Shown piece by piece: positions 17,330-26,298 of a stretch of 64,000 nucleotides of DNA (its first letter is position 1; every line of letters starts with the position of its first letter). A model generated the notes under the pieces. The model was not told the origin of the DNA. It ran no database searches and saw nothing but the letters and a program-made list of their open reading frames with translations. Both the position numbers and the translations under genes were made by a program. Origin of the DNA: Bacteroides propionicigenes (GTDB lineage Bacteria; Bacteroidota; Bacteroidia; Bacteroidales; Bacteroidaceae). The stretch is from NCBI RefSeq assembly GCF_018390535.1, contig NZ_JAHBBW010000017.1:19235-83234 (forward strand), written 5' to 3'.

Positions 17330-19069
17330 ATGGCAGAAATTAAGAGGGAAGAAACAAGCGAAAAGAAGAGCCTGAACTTCATTGAACAAATAGTAGAGAA
17401 CGATTTGAAAGAAGGTAAAAATGACGGAAAAGTACAGACACGCTTCCCGCCGGAACCTAACGGTTACCTTCACATCGGACATGCCAAGGCCATTTGCCTG
17501 GACTTTGGCATCGCTGCCGCGCATGGCGGTATCTGCAACCTGCGTTTCGATGACACCAACCCTACCAAAGAAGATGTGGAGTACGTAGAAGCCATCAAGG
17601 AAGATATTCAATGGTTGGGCTACCGGTGGGGTAACGAATACTATGCCTCCGACTATTTCCAACAGTTGTGGGACTTCGCCATCCGCCTCATCAAAGAAGG
17701 CAAAGCCTATATCGACGAACAGACATCCGAACAGATTGCCGCTCAAAAGGGTACGCCTACCCAGCCCGGTGTGGAAAGCCCATATCGCAACCGCCCCATT
17801 GAAGAGACTCTCGACTTGTTCCAAAAAATGAACACCGGAGAGATTGAAGAAGGCGCCATGGTGCTCCGTGCCAAGATTGACATGGCAAGCCCCAATATGC
17901 ACTTCCGCGACCCTATCATCTATCGTGTAGTGAAACATCCGCACCACCGTACAGGCACTACATGGAAGGCTTACCCGATGTACGACTTCGCTCACGGACA
18001 GAGTGACTACTTTGAAGGTGTGACCCACTCTCTGTGCACGCTGGAGTTTGTCCCCCACCGTCCCTTGTACGACCTCTTCGTAGACTGGGTCAAAGAAGGA
18101 AAGGATTTGAACGACCACCGTCCTCATCAGTACGAATTCAATAAGCTCAATCTGAGCTATACGCTCATGAGCAAGCGCAACCTGCTGACTTTGGTAAAAG
18201 AAGGCCTTGTCAACGGTTGGGATGATCCCCGTATGCCGACTATCTGCGGTTTCCGCCGTCGCGGTTACTCACCGGAGTCCATTCATAAGTTCATTGATAA
18301 AATCGGTTACACCACTTATGACGCCCTCAACGAATTTGCGTTGCTGGAAAGCGCCGTACGCGAAGACCTGAACGCCCGTGCCACCCGTATATCCGCCGTA
18401 CTGAATCCGGTGAAGCTCATCATCACCAACTATCCGGAAGGGCAGGTTGAGGAAATGGAAGCTGTCAACAACCCGGAACGTCCGGAAGAAGGCAGCCACA
18501 ACATTGAGTTCAGCCGTGAGTTGTGGATAGAACGCGACGACTTCATGGAAGATGCTCCGAAGAAATACTTCCGCATGACACCCGGACAGGAAGTCCGCCT
18601 CAAGAGCGCATACATCGTGAAGTGTACCGGTTGCAAGAAAAATGATGCCGGAGAAATCACAGAAGTATACTGCGAATATGATCCCGACAGCAAAAGCGGC
18701 ATGCCCGGAGCAAGCCGTAAAGTAAAAGGCACAATTCACTGGGTGAGCTGCGCACACTGCCTGCAAGCCGAAGTCCGCCTGTACGACCGTTTGTGGAAAG
18801 TGGAAAATCCGCGTGACGAGTTGGCCGCTATTCGTGAAGAAAAGAACTGCGACGCACTGACAGCCATGAAGGAGATGATAAATCCGGATTCTCTGAACGT
18901 ATTGCCATGCTGCTATATCGAAAAATATGCCGCCGGTATGAAGCCCCTCTCCTACTTGCAGTTCCAGCGCATCGGTTACTTCAATGTAGACCGCGACTCT
19001 ACACCGGAGAAAATGGTATTCAACCGCACGGTAGGTTTGAAAGATACTTGGGGTAAAATCAACAAATAA
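17330..19069 (+). CDS. glnS: Glutaminyl-tRNA synthetase
   Basis: The 579-residue product has the class I signature HIGH in PPEPNGYLHIGHAKA and the KMSKS equivalent in SYTLMSKRN. The ATP and tRNA-contact region NLRFDDTNPTKEDVEYVEAI and the DFAHGQSDYFEGVTHSLCTLEF block are typical of GlnRS/GluRS. The later Cys residues (KCTGCKK, SCAHC) form a zinc-binding-like insert. It charges tRNA-Gln with glutamine in the cytoplasm. I start at 17330 because the -7 box lies at 17295-17302. It ends before a dispersed inverted repeat. Confidence 0.93.
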   Translation: MAEIKREETSEKKSLNFIEQIVENDLKEGKNDGKVQTRFPPEPNGYLHIGHAKAICLDFGIAAAHGGICNLRFDDTNPTKEDVEYVEAIKEDIQWLGYRWGNEYYASDYFQQLWDFAIRLIKEGKAYIDEQTSEQIAAQKGTPTQPGVESPYRNRPIEETLDLFQKMNTGEIEEGAMVLRAKIDMASPNMHFRDPIIYRVVKHPHHRTGTTWKAYPMYDFAHGQSDYFEGVTHSLCTLEFVPHRPLYDLFVDWVKEGKDLNDHRPHQYEFNKLNLSYTLMSKRNLLTLVKEGLVNGWDDPRMPTICGFRRRGYSPESIHKFIDKIGYTTYDALNEFALLESAVREDLNARATRISAVLNPVKLIITNYPEGQVEEMEAVNNPERPEEGSHNIEFSRELWIERDDFMEDAPKKYFRMTPGQEVRLKSAYIVKCTGCKKNDAGEITEVYCEYDPDSKSGMPGASRKVKGTIHWVSCAHCLQAEVRLYDRLWKVENPRDELAAIREEKNCDALTAMKEMINPDSLNVLPCCYIEKYAAGMKPLSYLQFQRIGYFNVDRDSTPEKMVFNRTVGLKDTWGKINK

Positions 19070-19095
19070 GTGAATAAGTATAATCAGCTTATACC

Positions 19096-19181
19096 ATCTG
19101 TCATTCAGAGCGTAGCGAAGAATCTGCTCTCTTGATGTACACGCGGAGAAGAGATTCTTCGCTACGCTCTGAATGACAGAT
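19096..19181. repeat. Dispersed inverted repeat with perfect 30-base arms
   Basis: Arms at 19096-19125 and 19152-19181 are perfectly complementary and carry CATTCAGAGCGTAGCGAAG and AGATTCTTC-type words, the same element as 4122-4255 and 63326-63362. It fills the gap after glnS and could fold into a hairpin in RNA. Confidence 0.9.
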
Positions 19182-19241
19182 ACTCTTGATATAAATTAAA
19201 TTGCAACACTTACTTAAATATATAAGGAGTTAAAAGAATTA

Positions 19242-20657
19242 ATGAGTAAAAAGAACCTGCTGTCCGGAAGAGACAAGGAGTTACAAGAACTTGCAGAACA
19301 ATATGAGGCTGCGAAAGCTGACAACAAACCTATCTATCTGGACGCAGACGATTTAGCCGACCTCGCTGACTGGTATGCCATGCGTGGAAAAGACGAACAA
19401 GCTGTCGAAGTCGTAGAATACGGTCTAAACATACATCCCGACAGTACTCCTCTATTGGTGGAGCAAGCCTATCTCCTCATAGATGCGCAGGACAGGGATA
19501 AAGCCAAGCAGATTATAGACCGAATCTCCGAAGATTATTCTTCGGAAGTAAAGGTGCTCAAAGCAAATATCCTTCTGGGTGAAGGTAAAACAGAGGAAGC
19601 CGAACAACTTCTCGACACCATAGAGGATAAAGAGGATTTGGCCAATATTGTAGATGTAGCCTATATGTATATCGATATGGGCTATCCGGACAAAGCGCTG
19701 TCATGGCTGGACACCGGATTGGAAAGGTATGCCGAAGAAGAAGCGTTTCTTGCCGCCACAGCCGACTGTTTTCATGCGCAAGGATTGAACGAGAAAGCCG
19801 AGACGTTCTATAATAAACTGATAGATAAAAATCCTTATTCAGCCCCTTATTGGTTCGGGTTGGCACGCTGCTATTTCGAGCAACAGCAATTTGATAAGGC
19901 TATCGAGGCCTGCGATTATGCAACCGTGGCAGATGAAGAGTTTGCCGATGCCTATATAATGAAAGGCCATGCTTTCTATCAGCTGGGCAACGAAGAGAGT
20001 GCACTGGAAAACTACACTTTAGCCGAGAAATACAAGGCTATCAATCCCGAGTTCCTTCAGATGTTCATCGGGCTGAACGAGATATCCAAAGGACATTGGG
20101 CAGAAGGATACCAACATATTGAACTGGCCATACAAAGTAAAGATGCCGATTCTATGGTGCTGCCTTCTCTGTATGCACACGCTGCGTTGTGTCTCTACAA
20201 ATTAGGAAAGAAGCGCAAAGCCGCTCAGTATTTCAAGAAATCCCACGAAATAGATCCGGAAGATATAGACCCGTATCTGATTGAAGGGCGTATGTATATG
20301 GAAGACGGCGATATTGACAAAGCCGTAAAGAAATGGGCCCTGGCTTTGGAGTATGCACCGTATGCCGATACTTGGAATGAAATTGGCATATATAGTTTGG
20401 AACTCGGGCAATTGAGTTATGCCCGACTGGCTTTTGAACACGTCAGCGAGTTAGATCCCCTGTTTGAGAACATCAACGAAAAGCTGGCCGCCCTGTATTT
20501 ATTGCTTAAGGATAAAGAAAATTTCCAGAAATACAACCAACTCTGCAAACGTCCGTTCCAATTGGAAGATTTAAAGGAAATAGAGAAACTGCTGGAAAGT
20601 GAAGAACAAAAGGATTTGGCTAAAGCTATGAAGAATATCCTGAATGCACTACAATAA
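19242..20657 (+). CDS. TPR-repeat protein
   Basis: The 471-residue protein has no signal peptide and is built almost wholly from TPR-like helix pairs. Examples are the repeats around DALDADDLADLADWYAMRGK-like sequence near residue 40, IVDVAYMYIDMGYPDKALSWL near 145, PYWFGLARCYFEQQQFDKAI near 210 and AALCLYKLGKKRKAAQYFKKSHEIDPEDI near 315. Such proteins act as scaffolds; no enzyme motif is present, so its partner is unknown. A good ribosome site (AAGGAG) lies 14 bases before the ATG. dedA follows after 35 bases, probably in one transcript. Confidence 0.85.
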   Translation: MSKKNLLSGRDKELQELAEQYEAAKADNKPIYLDADDLADLADWYAMRGKDEQAVEVVEYGLNIHPDSTPLLVEQAYLLIDAQDRDKAKQIIDRISEDYSSEVKVLKANILLGEGKTEEAEQLLDTIEDKEDLANIVDVAYMYIDMGYPDKALSWLDTGLERYAEEEAFLAATADCFHAQGLNEKAETFYNKLIDKNPYSAPYWFGLARCYFEQQQFDKAIEACDYATVADEEFADAYIMKGHAFYQLGNEESALENYTLAEKYKAINPEFLQMFIGLNEISKGHWAEGYQHIELAIQSKDADSMVLPSLYAHAALCLYKLGKKRKAAQYFKKSHEIDPEDIDPYLIEGRMYMEDGDIDKAVKKWALALEYAPYADTWNEIGIYSLELGQLSYARLAFEHVSELDPLFENINEKLAALYLLLKDKENFQKYNQLCKRPFQLEDLKEIEKLLESEEQKDLAKAMKNILNALQ

Positions 20658-20692
20658 AAATGTAAACAAACCATTAATCACAAGTATAGAAT

Positions 20693-21340
20693 ATGGAATC
20701 ATCAGCAGAGCTCATTAAATGGGTATTAGAGAATCTGAATTATTGGGTAGTCACTATCTTCATGACTATTGAAAGCTCGTTTATCCCATTCCCCTCGGAA
20801 GTCATAGTGCCACCGGCTGCATGGAAAGCAATGACCGATGACAGTATGAACATTTTTCTTGTCGTTATTTTCGCAACAATCGGTGCAGACCTCGGCGCAC
20901 TTATCAATTATTACCTTGCACGCTGGTTAGGACGTCCCATCGTCTATAAATTTGCCAATAGCCGCTTCGGCCATATGTGCCTTATTGATGAAGAGAAAGT
21001 GCACCACGCCGAAGAGTATTTTAGAAAGCATGGCGCTGCATCCACATTCTTCGGACGTCTCATTCCCGCAGTACGGCAGCTCATCAGTATTCCGGCAGGA
21101 CTGGCAGGCATGAAGTTAGGGCCATTCTTGCTTTATACCACACTGGGCGCCGGGATATGGAATACAATACTGGCTCTGCTGGGTTATTTTATATATCGGT
21201 TTACAGACATAAAGACCACCAATGATGTCTATGTATTAGCAACGAAATACAGCCATGAAATCGGTTATGTTATTATAGCGGTGGCAGTATTGATTATAGG
21301 TTTCCTCATCTATAAAGGAGTAAAACAGAAAAAGCGGTAA
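20693..21340 (+). CDS. DedA family (VTT domain) membrane protein
   Basis: The 215-residue inner-membrane protein carries the DedA hallmarks: ESSFIPFPSEVIVPPAA near residue 30, the acidic pair in GADLGALINYYLARWLG, and FFGRLIPAVRQLISIPAGLAGM near residue 120. About four to five hydrophobic segments follow the VTT pattern. DedA proteins are implicated in lipid carrier recycling and membrane homeostasis; which lipid this member handles cannot be told. Its stop codon lies in the terminator shared with tpx. Confidence 0.92.
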   Translation: MESSAELIKWVLENLNYWVVTIFMTIESSFIPFPSEVIVPPAAWKAMTDDSMNIFLVVIFATIGADLGALINYYLARWLGRPIVYKFANSRFGHMCLIDEEKVHHAEEYFRKHGAASTFFGRLIPAVRQLISIPAGLAGMKLGPFLLYTTLGAGIWNTILALLGYFIYRFTDIKTTNDVYVLATKYSHEIGYVIIAVAVLIIGFLIYKGVKQKKR

Positions 21341-21369
21341 AGTAAGCCTTTTGGGCTTACTTTACCGCT
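21333..21369. terminator. Shared bidirectional terminator of dedA and tpx
   Basis: AGCGGTAAAGTAAGCC pairs perfectly over 16 bases with its complement around a TTTTG loop. The hairpin overlaps both stop codons: the dedA stop at 21338-21340 and the convergent tpx stop at 21357-21359. Confidence 0.85.
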
Positions 21370-21857
21370 GCAATTGCTTTATCATAATCCGGTTCTTGCG
21401 TAATTTCCGGAACAAGTTCTGTATAGGCAATCTTTCCATCCTTGCCGACAACTATCACTGCACGGGCCAACAAACCGCTCAATGGTCCGTCTGCCATACG
21501 TACACCATAGTTTTCATCGAAATCCGAGAAACGGAAATCGGACAATGGAATTACATTCTCAATACCTTCCGTCGTACAAAAACGTGCATGCGCAAAAGGC
21601 AAATCCTTTGAAATAGCCAATACTACCGTATCCGGCAAACCGGCAGCCAATTTATTGAATTTGCGCACGGAAGTAGCGCATACGCCGGTATCCAAACTTG
21701 GGAAAATATTAAGGATTACATTCTTGCCATTCAGCTCTTTCAATGCGAAAGAAGACAAATCAGTTTTTACTAACTCGAAATCCGGAGCAACTGCTCCCAC
21801 TTTTATAAACTCACCGATCACTTTCACCGGTTGTCCTTTAAATTTTGTTGTAGCCAT
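21357..21857 (-). CDS. tpx: Thiol peroxidase (Tpx family)
   Basis: The 166-residue peroxiredoxin has the peroxidatic Cys60 in PSLDTGVCATSVRKF and the resolving Cys94 in ARFCTTEG, the spacing of atypical two-Cys Tpx enzymes. The N-terminal strand and the DFELVKTDLSSFAL segment fit the family length. It reduces peroxides in the cytoplasm with thioredoxin as electron donor. It is convergent with dedA and probably monocistronic. Confidence 0.95.
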   Translation of the reverse strand: MATTKFKGQPVKVIGEFIKVGAVAPDFELVKTDLSSFALKELNGKNVILNIFPSLDTGVCATSVRKFNKLAAGLPDTVVLAISKDLPFAHARFCTTEGIENVIPLSDFRFSDFDENYGVRMADGPLSGLLARAVIVVGKDGKIAYTELVPEITQEPDYDKAIAAVK

Positions 21858-21982
21858 AGTTTTATCAATTTATATGGTATAGTAACAAACAGACCGCATA
21901 AAAAGTTCAATAAAACTTTTCAATCCGCAGATTGTTATCTCCCCAACGAACTTGTAATAATCATTTTTAAATTAAGATTCAC

Positions 21983-22558
21983 ATGAAAACAATTTTTGAT
22001 GAACTGAAGCAGGAGGTAAAGAACTGGTGGATTTCACTTATTCTCGGTATCTTGTATGTTGTAGTGGCTTTAAGTTTAATGTTCTCTCCCTTTAGCGGAT
22101 ATGAGGCATTAAGTATCTTATTCAGTGTTTCTATGCTGGTTAGCGGTCTGTTGGAAATTTCCTTTGCGGTAAGTAACCGCCAAAGAGTATCCAGTTGGGG
22201 ATGGTATCTCGCAGGAGGTATCATTGATATGATTTTAGGATTCTATCTGATAGCCTATCCGCTATTGAGTATGGAAGTCATCCCGTTTATCATTGCCTTC
22301 TGGCTGATGTTTAGGGGATTTTCATCGGCAGGTTACGCCATGGACCTAAAAAGGTATGGAACAAAGGATTGGGGCTGGTATATCGCATTCGGCATTCTTG
22401 CCATTATATGCTCGCTTATTATTCTGTGGCAGCCGGCAGTAGGGGCTATCTATGCAGTCTATATGATTTCATTTGCATTCCTCATTATAGGATTCTTCCG
22501 CATCATGCTGTCCTTTGAGCTAAGGAACTTGCACAAGCGGGGAATTCAAAACACATAA
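21983..22558 (+). CDS. HdeD-like (DUF308) membrane protein
   Basis: The 191-residue protein has about six transmembrane segments arranged as repeated DUF308 units: WWISLILGILYVVVALSLMF, then SWGWYLAGGIIDMILGFYLI and DWGWYIAFGILAIICSLIIL, each with the tryptophan-glycine start typical of HdeD. E. coli HdeD is linked to acid resistance at high cell density, but the activity of this protein is not known. It is followed at once by an inverted repeat whose left end includes the stop codon. Confidence 0.88.
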   Translation: MKTIFDELKQEVKNWWISLILGILYVVVALSLMFSPFSGYEALSILFSVSMLVSGLLEISFAVSNRQRVSSWGWYLAGGIIDMILGFYLIAYPLLSMEVIPFIIAFWLMFRGFSSAGYAMDLKRYGTKDWGWYIAFGILAIICSLIILWQPAVGAIYAVYMISFAFLIIGFFRIMLSFELRNLHKRGIQNT

Positions 22559-22660
22559 TCCACAACAGATTACACAGATTTATGCAGACCATATATTCAG
22601 CACTATCATCAGTAGTCCTTAAATCGGTCTGTGGCAATCTGTGCAATCTGCGGTGGATTA
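22556..22660. repeat. Imperfect inverted repeat of AATCCACnnCAGATT type
   Basis: Arms 22556-22580 and 22636-22660 match at all but three of about 25 positions (left CAGATTACACAGATT, right AATCTGTGCAATCTG). It lies between the convergent HdeD-like gene and the recombinase gene and may act as a hairpin for both. A second element of this general style, different in sequence, lies at 52838-52914. Confidence 0.75.
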
Positions 22661-22689
22661 CAGTATATTCCGGTCAGGCAACTACCGAC

Positions 22690-23286
22690 TTACCTTTTAT
22701 GTTGCAAGAAGCGGAACATAGTTGTTCTGGACACTCCCATTTGCCGGGCGAGTTCAGAACAGGATGTTCCTCTTCTCCGCTTCTTCAACAATTCTCTCTT
22801 ATTCTCGGCAAGTATTCTCATTTTGGGCATATATCCCTTTTTACGCCCCAACCGTTTTCCTTCCTGTTTTCTACGGGCTAATGCCTCCTTAGTCCGCATC
22901 GAAATCAAATTACGTTCAATCTCAGCCATCAAACCGAATGCAAATCCCAAGACTTTACTATTGATATCATTCTGAAACACATACCCCTCCTTCGTACTAT
23001 ACAATATCACTTCCTTTTTTATGCACGAATTAAGGATTGTCATAATTTCAAGTAATGTACGGCTCAGCCTTGATATTTCCGTAACAATTAAAGAATCGCC
23101 GGGGCGCATTTTGTCCAAAAGCCCTGATAATTTACGTTCTTTACTACTTACACTCCCACTAACTGTTTCTGTGTACCACTTGTCAATACTCATACCGTTT
23201 CTCTCTGCGAAACGTGTAATTTCCTCTCTCTGGTTTTCCAAAAATTGCTTTTCTGTACTTACTCTTAAATAAGCTACTACTGCCAT
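22690..23286 (-). CDS. Serine recombinase, Mpi-type master DNA invertase
   Basis: The 198-residue protein is a small serine recombinase. The catalytic Ser10 is in YLRVSTEKQ; the arginine-bearing EISRLSRTLLEIM and FGLMAEIERNLISMRTKEAL motifs follow, and a resolvase helix-turn-helix (CSELARQMGVSRTTMFRFL) ends the protein. Size and sequence resemble the Bacteroides Mpi family, which flips promoters of capsule and surface genes. It lies directly beyond the end of the capsular locus, on the same strand and after its terminator. No obvious inverted-repeat pair was found around the upxY promoter in this window, so its targets may be elsewhere. Confidence 0.85.
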   Translation of the reverse strand: MAVVAYLRVSTEKQFLENQREEITRFAERNGMSIDKWYTETVSGSVSSKERKLSGLLDKMRPGDSLIVTEISRLSRTLLEIMTILNSCIKKEVILYSTKEGYVFQNDINSKVLGFAFGLMAEIERNLISMRTKEALARRKQEGKRLGRKKGYMPKMRILAENKRELLKKRRRGTSCSELARQMGVSRTTMFRFLQHKR

Positions 23287-23401
23287 AAATTTTGTTGTTT
23301 TTTTATTGGTTTAACGTCGCCAAAGAACGGTTATTCCAATAAAATTGCCAACGTATCAATACATATCCTTTACAAAAGGATTGTAAAAGGAACAATAGAG
23401 T

Positions 23402-23438
23402 AAAAAAAACTCCCGGCTGTATTCAGCAACCGAGAGTT
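23402..23438 (-). terminator. Terminator of the capsular polysaccharide operon
   Basis: On the minus strand AACTCTCGGTTGCTG pairs with CAGCCGGGAGTT around AATA, with one bulge, and ends in a run of seven T. It lies just beyond the last capsule gene and before the recombinase. Confidence 0.8.
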
Positions 23439-23490
23439 CCTTTAAAATTTCAAAATTAAATGAGAGATATCATCTTTCAATCAAACTCAA

Positions 23491-24078
23491 TCAACGTGCA
23501 ATGCTCCAGAATGTCAAGAAAATTATCTTGAAATATTCTTTCAGAGAATGATTGTTGATATACTTCATATTATACTTAATTTTATCAGGCATTATCAACT
23601 CTACATAAGCTTTATCCGCATCATCCGCTTGTCCCAATATCGTATTCTCATCAACATATTCTATCGAAGCATAATCCGTTATTCCCGGTCGCACAGACAA
23701 TACCTCACGTTGTTCTTCCGTATAGAGGTCAACATACTTGCGTACCTCAGGACGTGGCCCTACCAGGCTCATATCTCCTTTCAGAACATTAAATAGTTGA
23801 GGTAACTCATCCAGCTTATACTTCCGTATAAAGTAACCGATACGGGTTATTCGCGAGTCCCTGCCTCCTACAGTAATCAATCCTTGTTTATCAGCCCCTA
23901 TACGCATTGAACGAAACTTATAAACATAGAAGTCCTCTCCATAGCGTCCTACACGTAATTGACGATAGAACCCTCCTCCTCTACTTTCCAAACAGATTGA
24001 TAGATAAAGAATAAGAAAAACCGGAGACAACAGAAGTATTCCCAAAAAAGAAAAAAGAATATCAAAAAAACGAATCAT
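23491..24078 (-). CDS. Initiating sugar-phosphate transferase (PglC/WcaJ type)
   Basis: The 195-residue protein has one N-terminal hydrophobic segment (LFSFLGILLLSPVFLILYL) and the polyprenyl-phosphate phosphosugar transferase core: YKFRSMR, then LDELPQLFNVLKGDMSLVGPRPE and RPGITDYASIEY. The catalytic Asp-Glu pair of the family lies in KLDELPQ. It links the first sugar phosphate to undecaprenyl phosphate on the inner face of the inner membrane. The short PglC-like form next to a DegT-type aminotransferase suggests an amino sugar as first residue; that is inference. It is the last gene of the operon. Confidence 0.92.
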   Translation of the reverse strand: MIRFFDILFSFLGILLLSPVFLILYLSICLESRGGGFYRQLRVGRYGEDFYVYKFRSMRIGADKQGLITVGGRDSRITRIGYFIRKYKLDELPQLFNVLKGDMSLVGPRPEVRKYVDLYTEEQREVLSVRPGITDYASIEYVDENTILGQADDADKAYVELIMPDKIKYNMKYINNHSLKEYFKIIFLTFWSIAR

Positions 24079-24093
24079 AGCCTTGCAATCGTG

Positions 24094-25323
24094 TCACTCT
24101 ACTATTTTGCCACCTGCCACTTTATGATATGCCGCTTTCACTGTATCCACGATAAAAGCCAGCTTTTCTTCGTTCAGTTGCGGATATATGGGTAAAGAGA
24201 TTTCTCCCTTAAAGTTTTCGTAAGCTTGAGGATAATTCTTTATATCATATCCCAAAGAATTAAAGAATGATAACATAGGCATCGGGATAAAATGTACATT
24301 CACAGCCACTTCGTTTTTGGCTATTTCGTCAATCATCCGGTCACGCTGTTCTTCTGCAAAACCTTTGATACGCAAGGCATAGATATGATAAGAACTCTCT
24401 TTCTCCCCTTCTATCGAAGGCGGAACAATAGCCCAATCACAGTTTGCAAAAGCTTTGGTATATGTATTGAATACTCTTTTTCTTTCTTCCAACAGCTTCG
24501 GATATTCTCGTATCTGCGCAAGCCCAATAGCTGCATTCACATCAGCCATATTGATTTTCATACCCAAGCCTACAATATCATAACGCCAGCCACCGGCTTT
24601 TGATTTGGAAAAAGCATCCTTAGTCTGGCAATTCAGACTCATCATACGAAGTTCTTTATATAACTCTCCATTATCAAAAGGTACAGGTAAGTTCAAACAT
24701 ATAGCACCACCTTCGGCAGTCGTCACATTCTTTACGGCATGAAGAGAGAAAATAGCAATATCCGTTTCACAGCCGGTACGCTGATTCCTACTGTAATATG
24801 CCCCCAATGAATGAGCCGCATCATTCATTACAAGGATGCGTCCCAGCTTTTCTTGTACCGGGCTCTCAGCCTTAAATATCCCTTGTACTTCAGGTGTGCT
24901 TACCAACTGCATAATGTTATCGTAGTCACAAGGAAAACCTGCAATATCCACAGGAATAATCGCTTTTGTATGTGGAGTAATCGCTTTGCGAACAGCATCC
25001 ACCGAGATATTGAAATCTGTACCCGAATCTACCATTACAGGCTTGGCGCCTGCATGCAACACAGCTAATGCCGTAGCACTATATGTATAAGCCGGAACTA
25101 TAACTTCATCACCCGCTTTTACTCCCAGCCAACGAAGCATCATAATGGCTCCCGAAGTCCAGGAATTGACACAAAGTACTTCTTTTGCACCGGAGAAAGA
25201 CTTGATTTCTTCTTCTAGAGCTTTTACTTTAGGCCCGGAGGTTATCCAACCGGAGCGCAAGGAATCAACCACTTCATTGATGACAGTGTCATCAATGTAA
25301 GGAGGAGAAAATGGTATTTTCAT
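24094..25323 (-). CDS. DegT/DnrJ/EryC1 aminotransferase for a nucleotide amino sugar
   Basis: The 409-residue PLP enzyme has the sugar aminotransferase pattern: IPFSPPYIDDTVINEVVDSL and RSGWITSGPKVKALEEE at the start, VIVPAYTYSATALAVLHAGA, then the PLP-binding Lys198 in SLHAVKNVTTAEGG. It would aminate a keto-sugar nucleotide. A 4,6-dehydratase that could make such a substrate is encoded outside the operon at 41272-43176. It lies 15 bases upstream of the initiating transferase, with which it probably works. Confidence 0.92.
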   Translation of the reverse strand: MKIPFSPPYIDDTVINEVVDSLRSGWITSGPKVKALEEEIKSFSGAKEVLCVNSWTSGAIMMLRWLGVKAGDEVIVPAYTYSATALAVLHAGAKPVMVDSGTDFNISVDAVRKAITPHTKAIIPVDIAGFPCDYDNIMQLVSTPEVQGIFKAESPVQEKLGRILVMNDAAHSLGAYYSRNQRTGCETDIAIFSLHAVKNVTTAEGGAICLNLPVPFDNGELYKELRMMSLNCQTKDAFSKSKAGGWRYDIVGLGMKINMADVNAAIGLAQIREYPKLLEERKRVFNTYTKAFANCDWAIVPPSIEGEKESSYHIYALRIKGFAEEQRDRMIDEIAKNEVAVNVHFIPMPMLSFFNSLGYDIKNYPQAYENFKGEISLPIYPQLNEEKLAFIVDTVKAAYHKVAGGKIVE

Positions 25324-25404
25324 GATTAATAAGTTTATATTACTGGAATAATAAAATTCCGTTTATGAAACTTGGTATCATAAACAGAATAAGATAAGCA
25401 CAAA

Positions 25405-26226
25405 TCACTTATCCATATGGCAGGAAACATTGTGTACATCATACGAAAGCGGACAATATTTTTTTACATAGAATATTTTTTTGCAAGCATTGCCCACTAC
25501 ATTCGCCAATGTCCAAAAAGTAGCATTTATTGGATTCATATCTTCAGCTACACGAAATAACGGATAATGAGCCCAAATACGCTTATTCAATGTTGGGGGA
25601 GTAATACTTCCTTTACGTCTGCGATAACAGCCCAAATTTTCTTTTAACAAATAACATGGAGTTTTTTTTATCACTTTTAACCACATAGCTGTATCATTAT
25701 TCTTCTGTACATTTTTAATCTGAATAAGCCCTATTCTCTCAGCATCATACATTACAGATAGGCACCCGGGCCAACAACAAGCAAACATATCAAGAGCATT
25801 CACTTTTCTAAGTCCGCTCACATATACCCCAAGTTCCTTTCCTTCTTCTGTTATCTCCGTATATTCATGATAAGTGAACGCATAATCATTCTCCACCATA
25901 AACTTCAACTGTCTCTCTAACTTCTCTGGTAACCACACATCATCGCTATCCAAAAAGGCAATCCAACGCCCCTTAGCTCTTCTCAATGCATTATTACGAG
26001 TAATAGCTGCACCACTATTCTGTAGATTACATTCATATTTAATGCGGATATCTCTATCGACTATCGGAGCTATCACTTTATCCGTTCCATCCGTAGAGCA
26101 ATCATCCTGAATGAGAAGTTCCCAGTTAGTATATGTTTGAGCCTCTATGCTCTTAATTGTTTCACAAATAAATACTGCACAATTCCACGTAGGAGTAATG
26201 ATTGAAACTAAACCGTAGTCTTCCAT
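25405..26226 (-). CDS. Family 2 glycosyltransferase
   Basis: I start at the ATG at 26226 (MEDYGLVSIITPTWN); an upstream TTG adds two residues only. The 273-residue protein is a GT-A fold enzyme with the nucleotide-binding start SIITPTWNC and LLIQDDCSTDGT, and the DXD-type motif in WIAFLDSDDVWLPEK. WYLK-like positions and a long basic C-terminal end follow. It adds one sugar of the repeat unit on the cytoplasmic side. Donor and acceptor are unknown. The 3' gap to the aminotransferase holds a small hairpin around GTTTATGA/TCATAAAC. Confidence 0.88.
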   Translation of the reverse strand: MEDYGLVSIITPTWNCAVFICETIKSIEAQTYTNWELLIQDDCSTDGTDKVIAPIVDRDIRIKYECNLQNSGAAITRNNALRRAKGRWIAFLDSDDVWLPEKLERQLKFMVENDYAFTYHEYTEITEEGKELGVYVSGLRKVNALDMFACCWPGCLSVMYDAERIGLIQIKNVQKNNDTAMWLKVIKKTPCYLLKENLGCYRRRKGSITPPTLNKRIWAHYPLFRVAEDMNPINATFWTLANVVGNACKKIFYVKKYCPLSYDVHNVSCHMDK

Positions 26227-26298
26227 ATACAAATTATCATAAAAAAATTAATGGCATCCAAAACCTATGAAAAACTATCTTACTTTCATTGATTATAA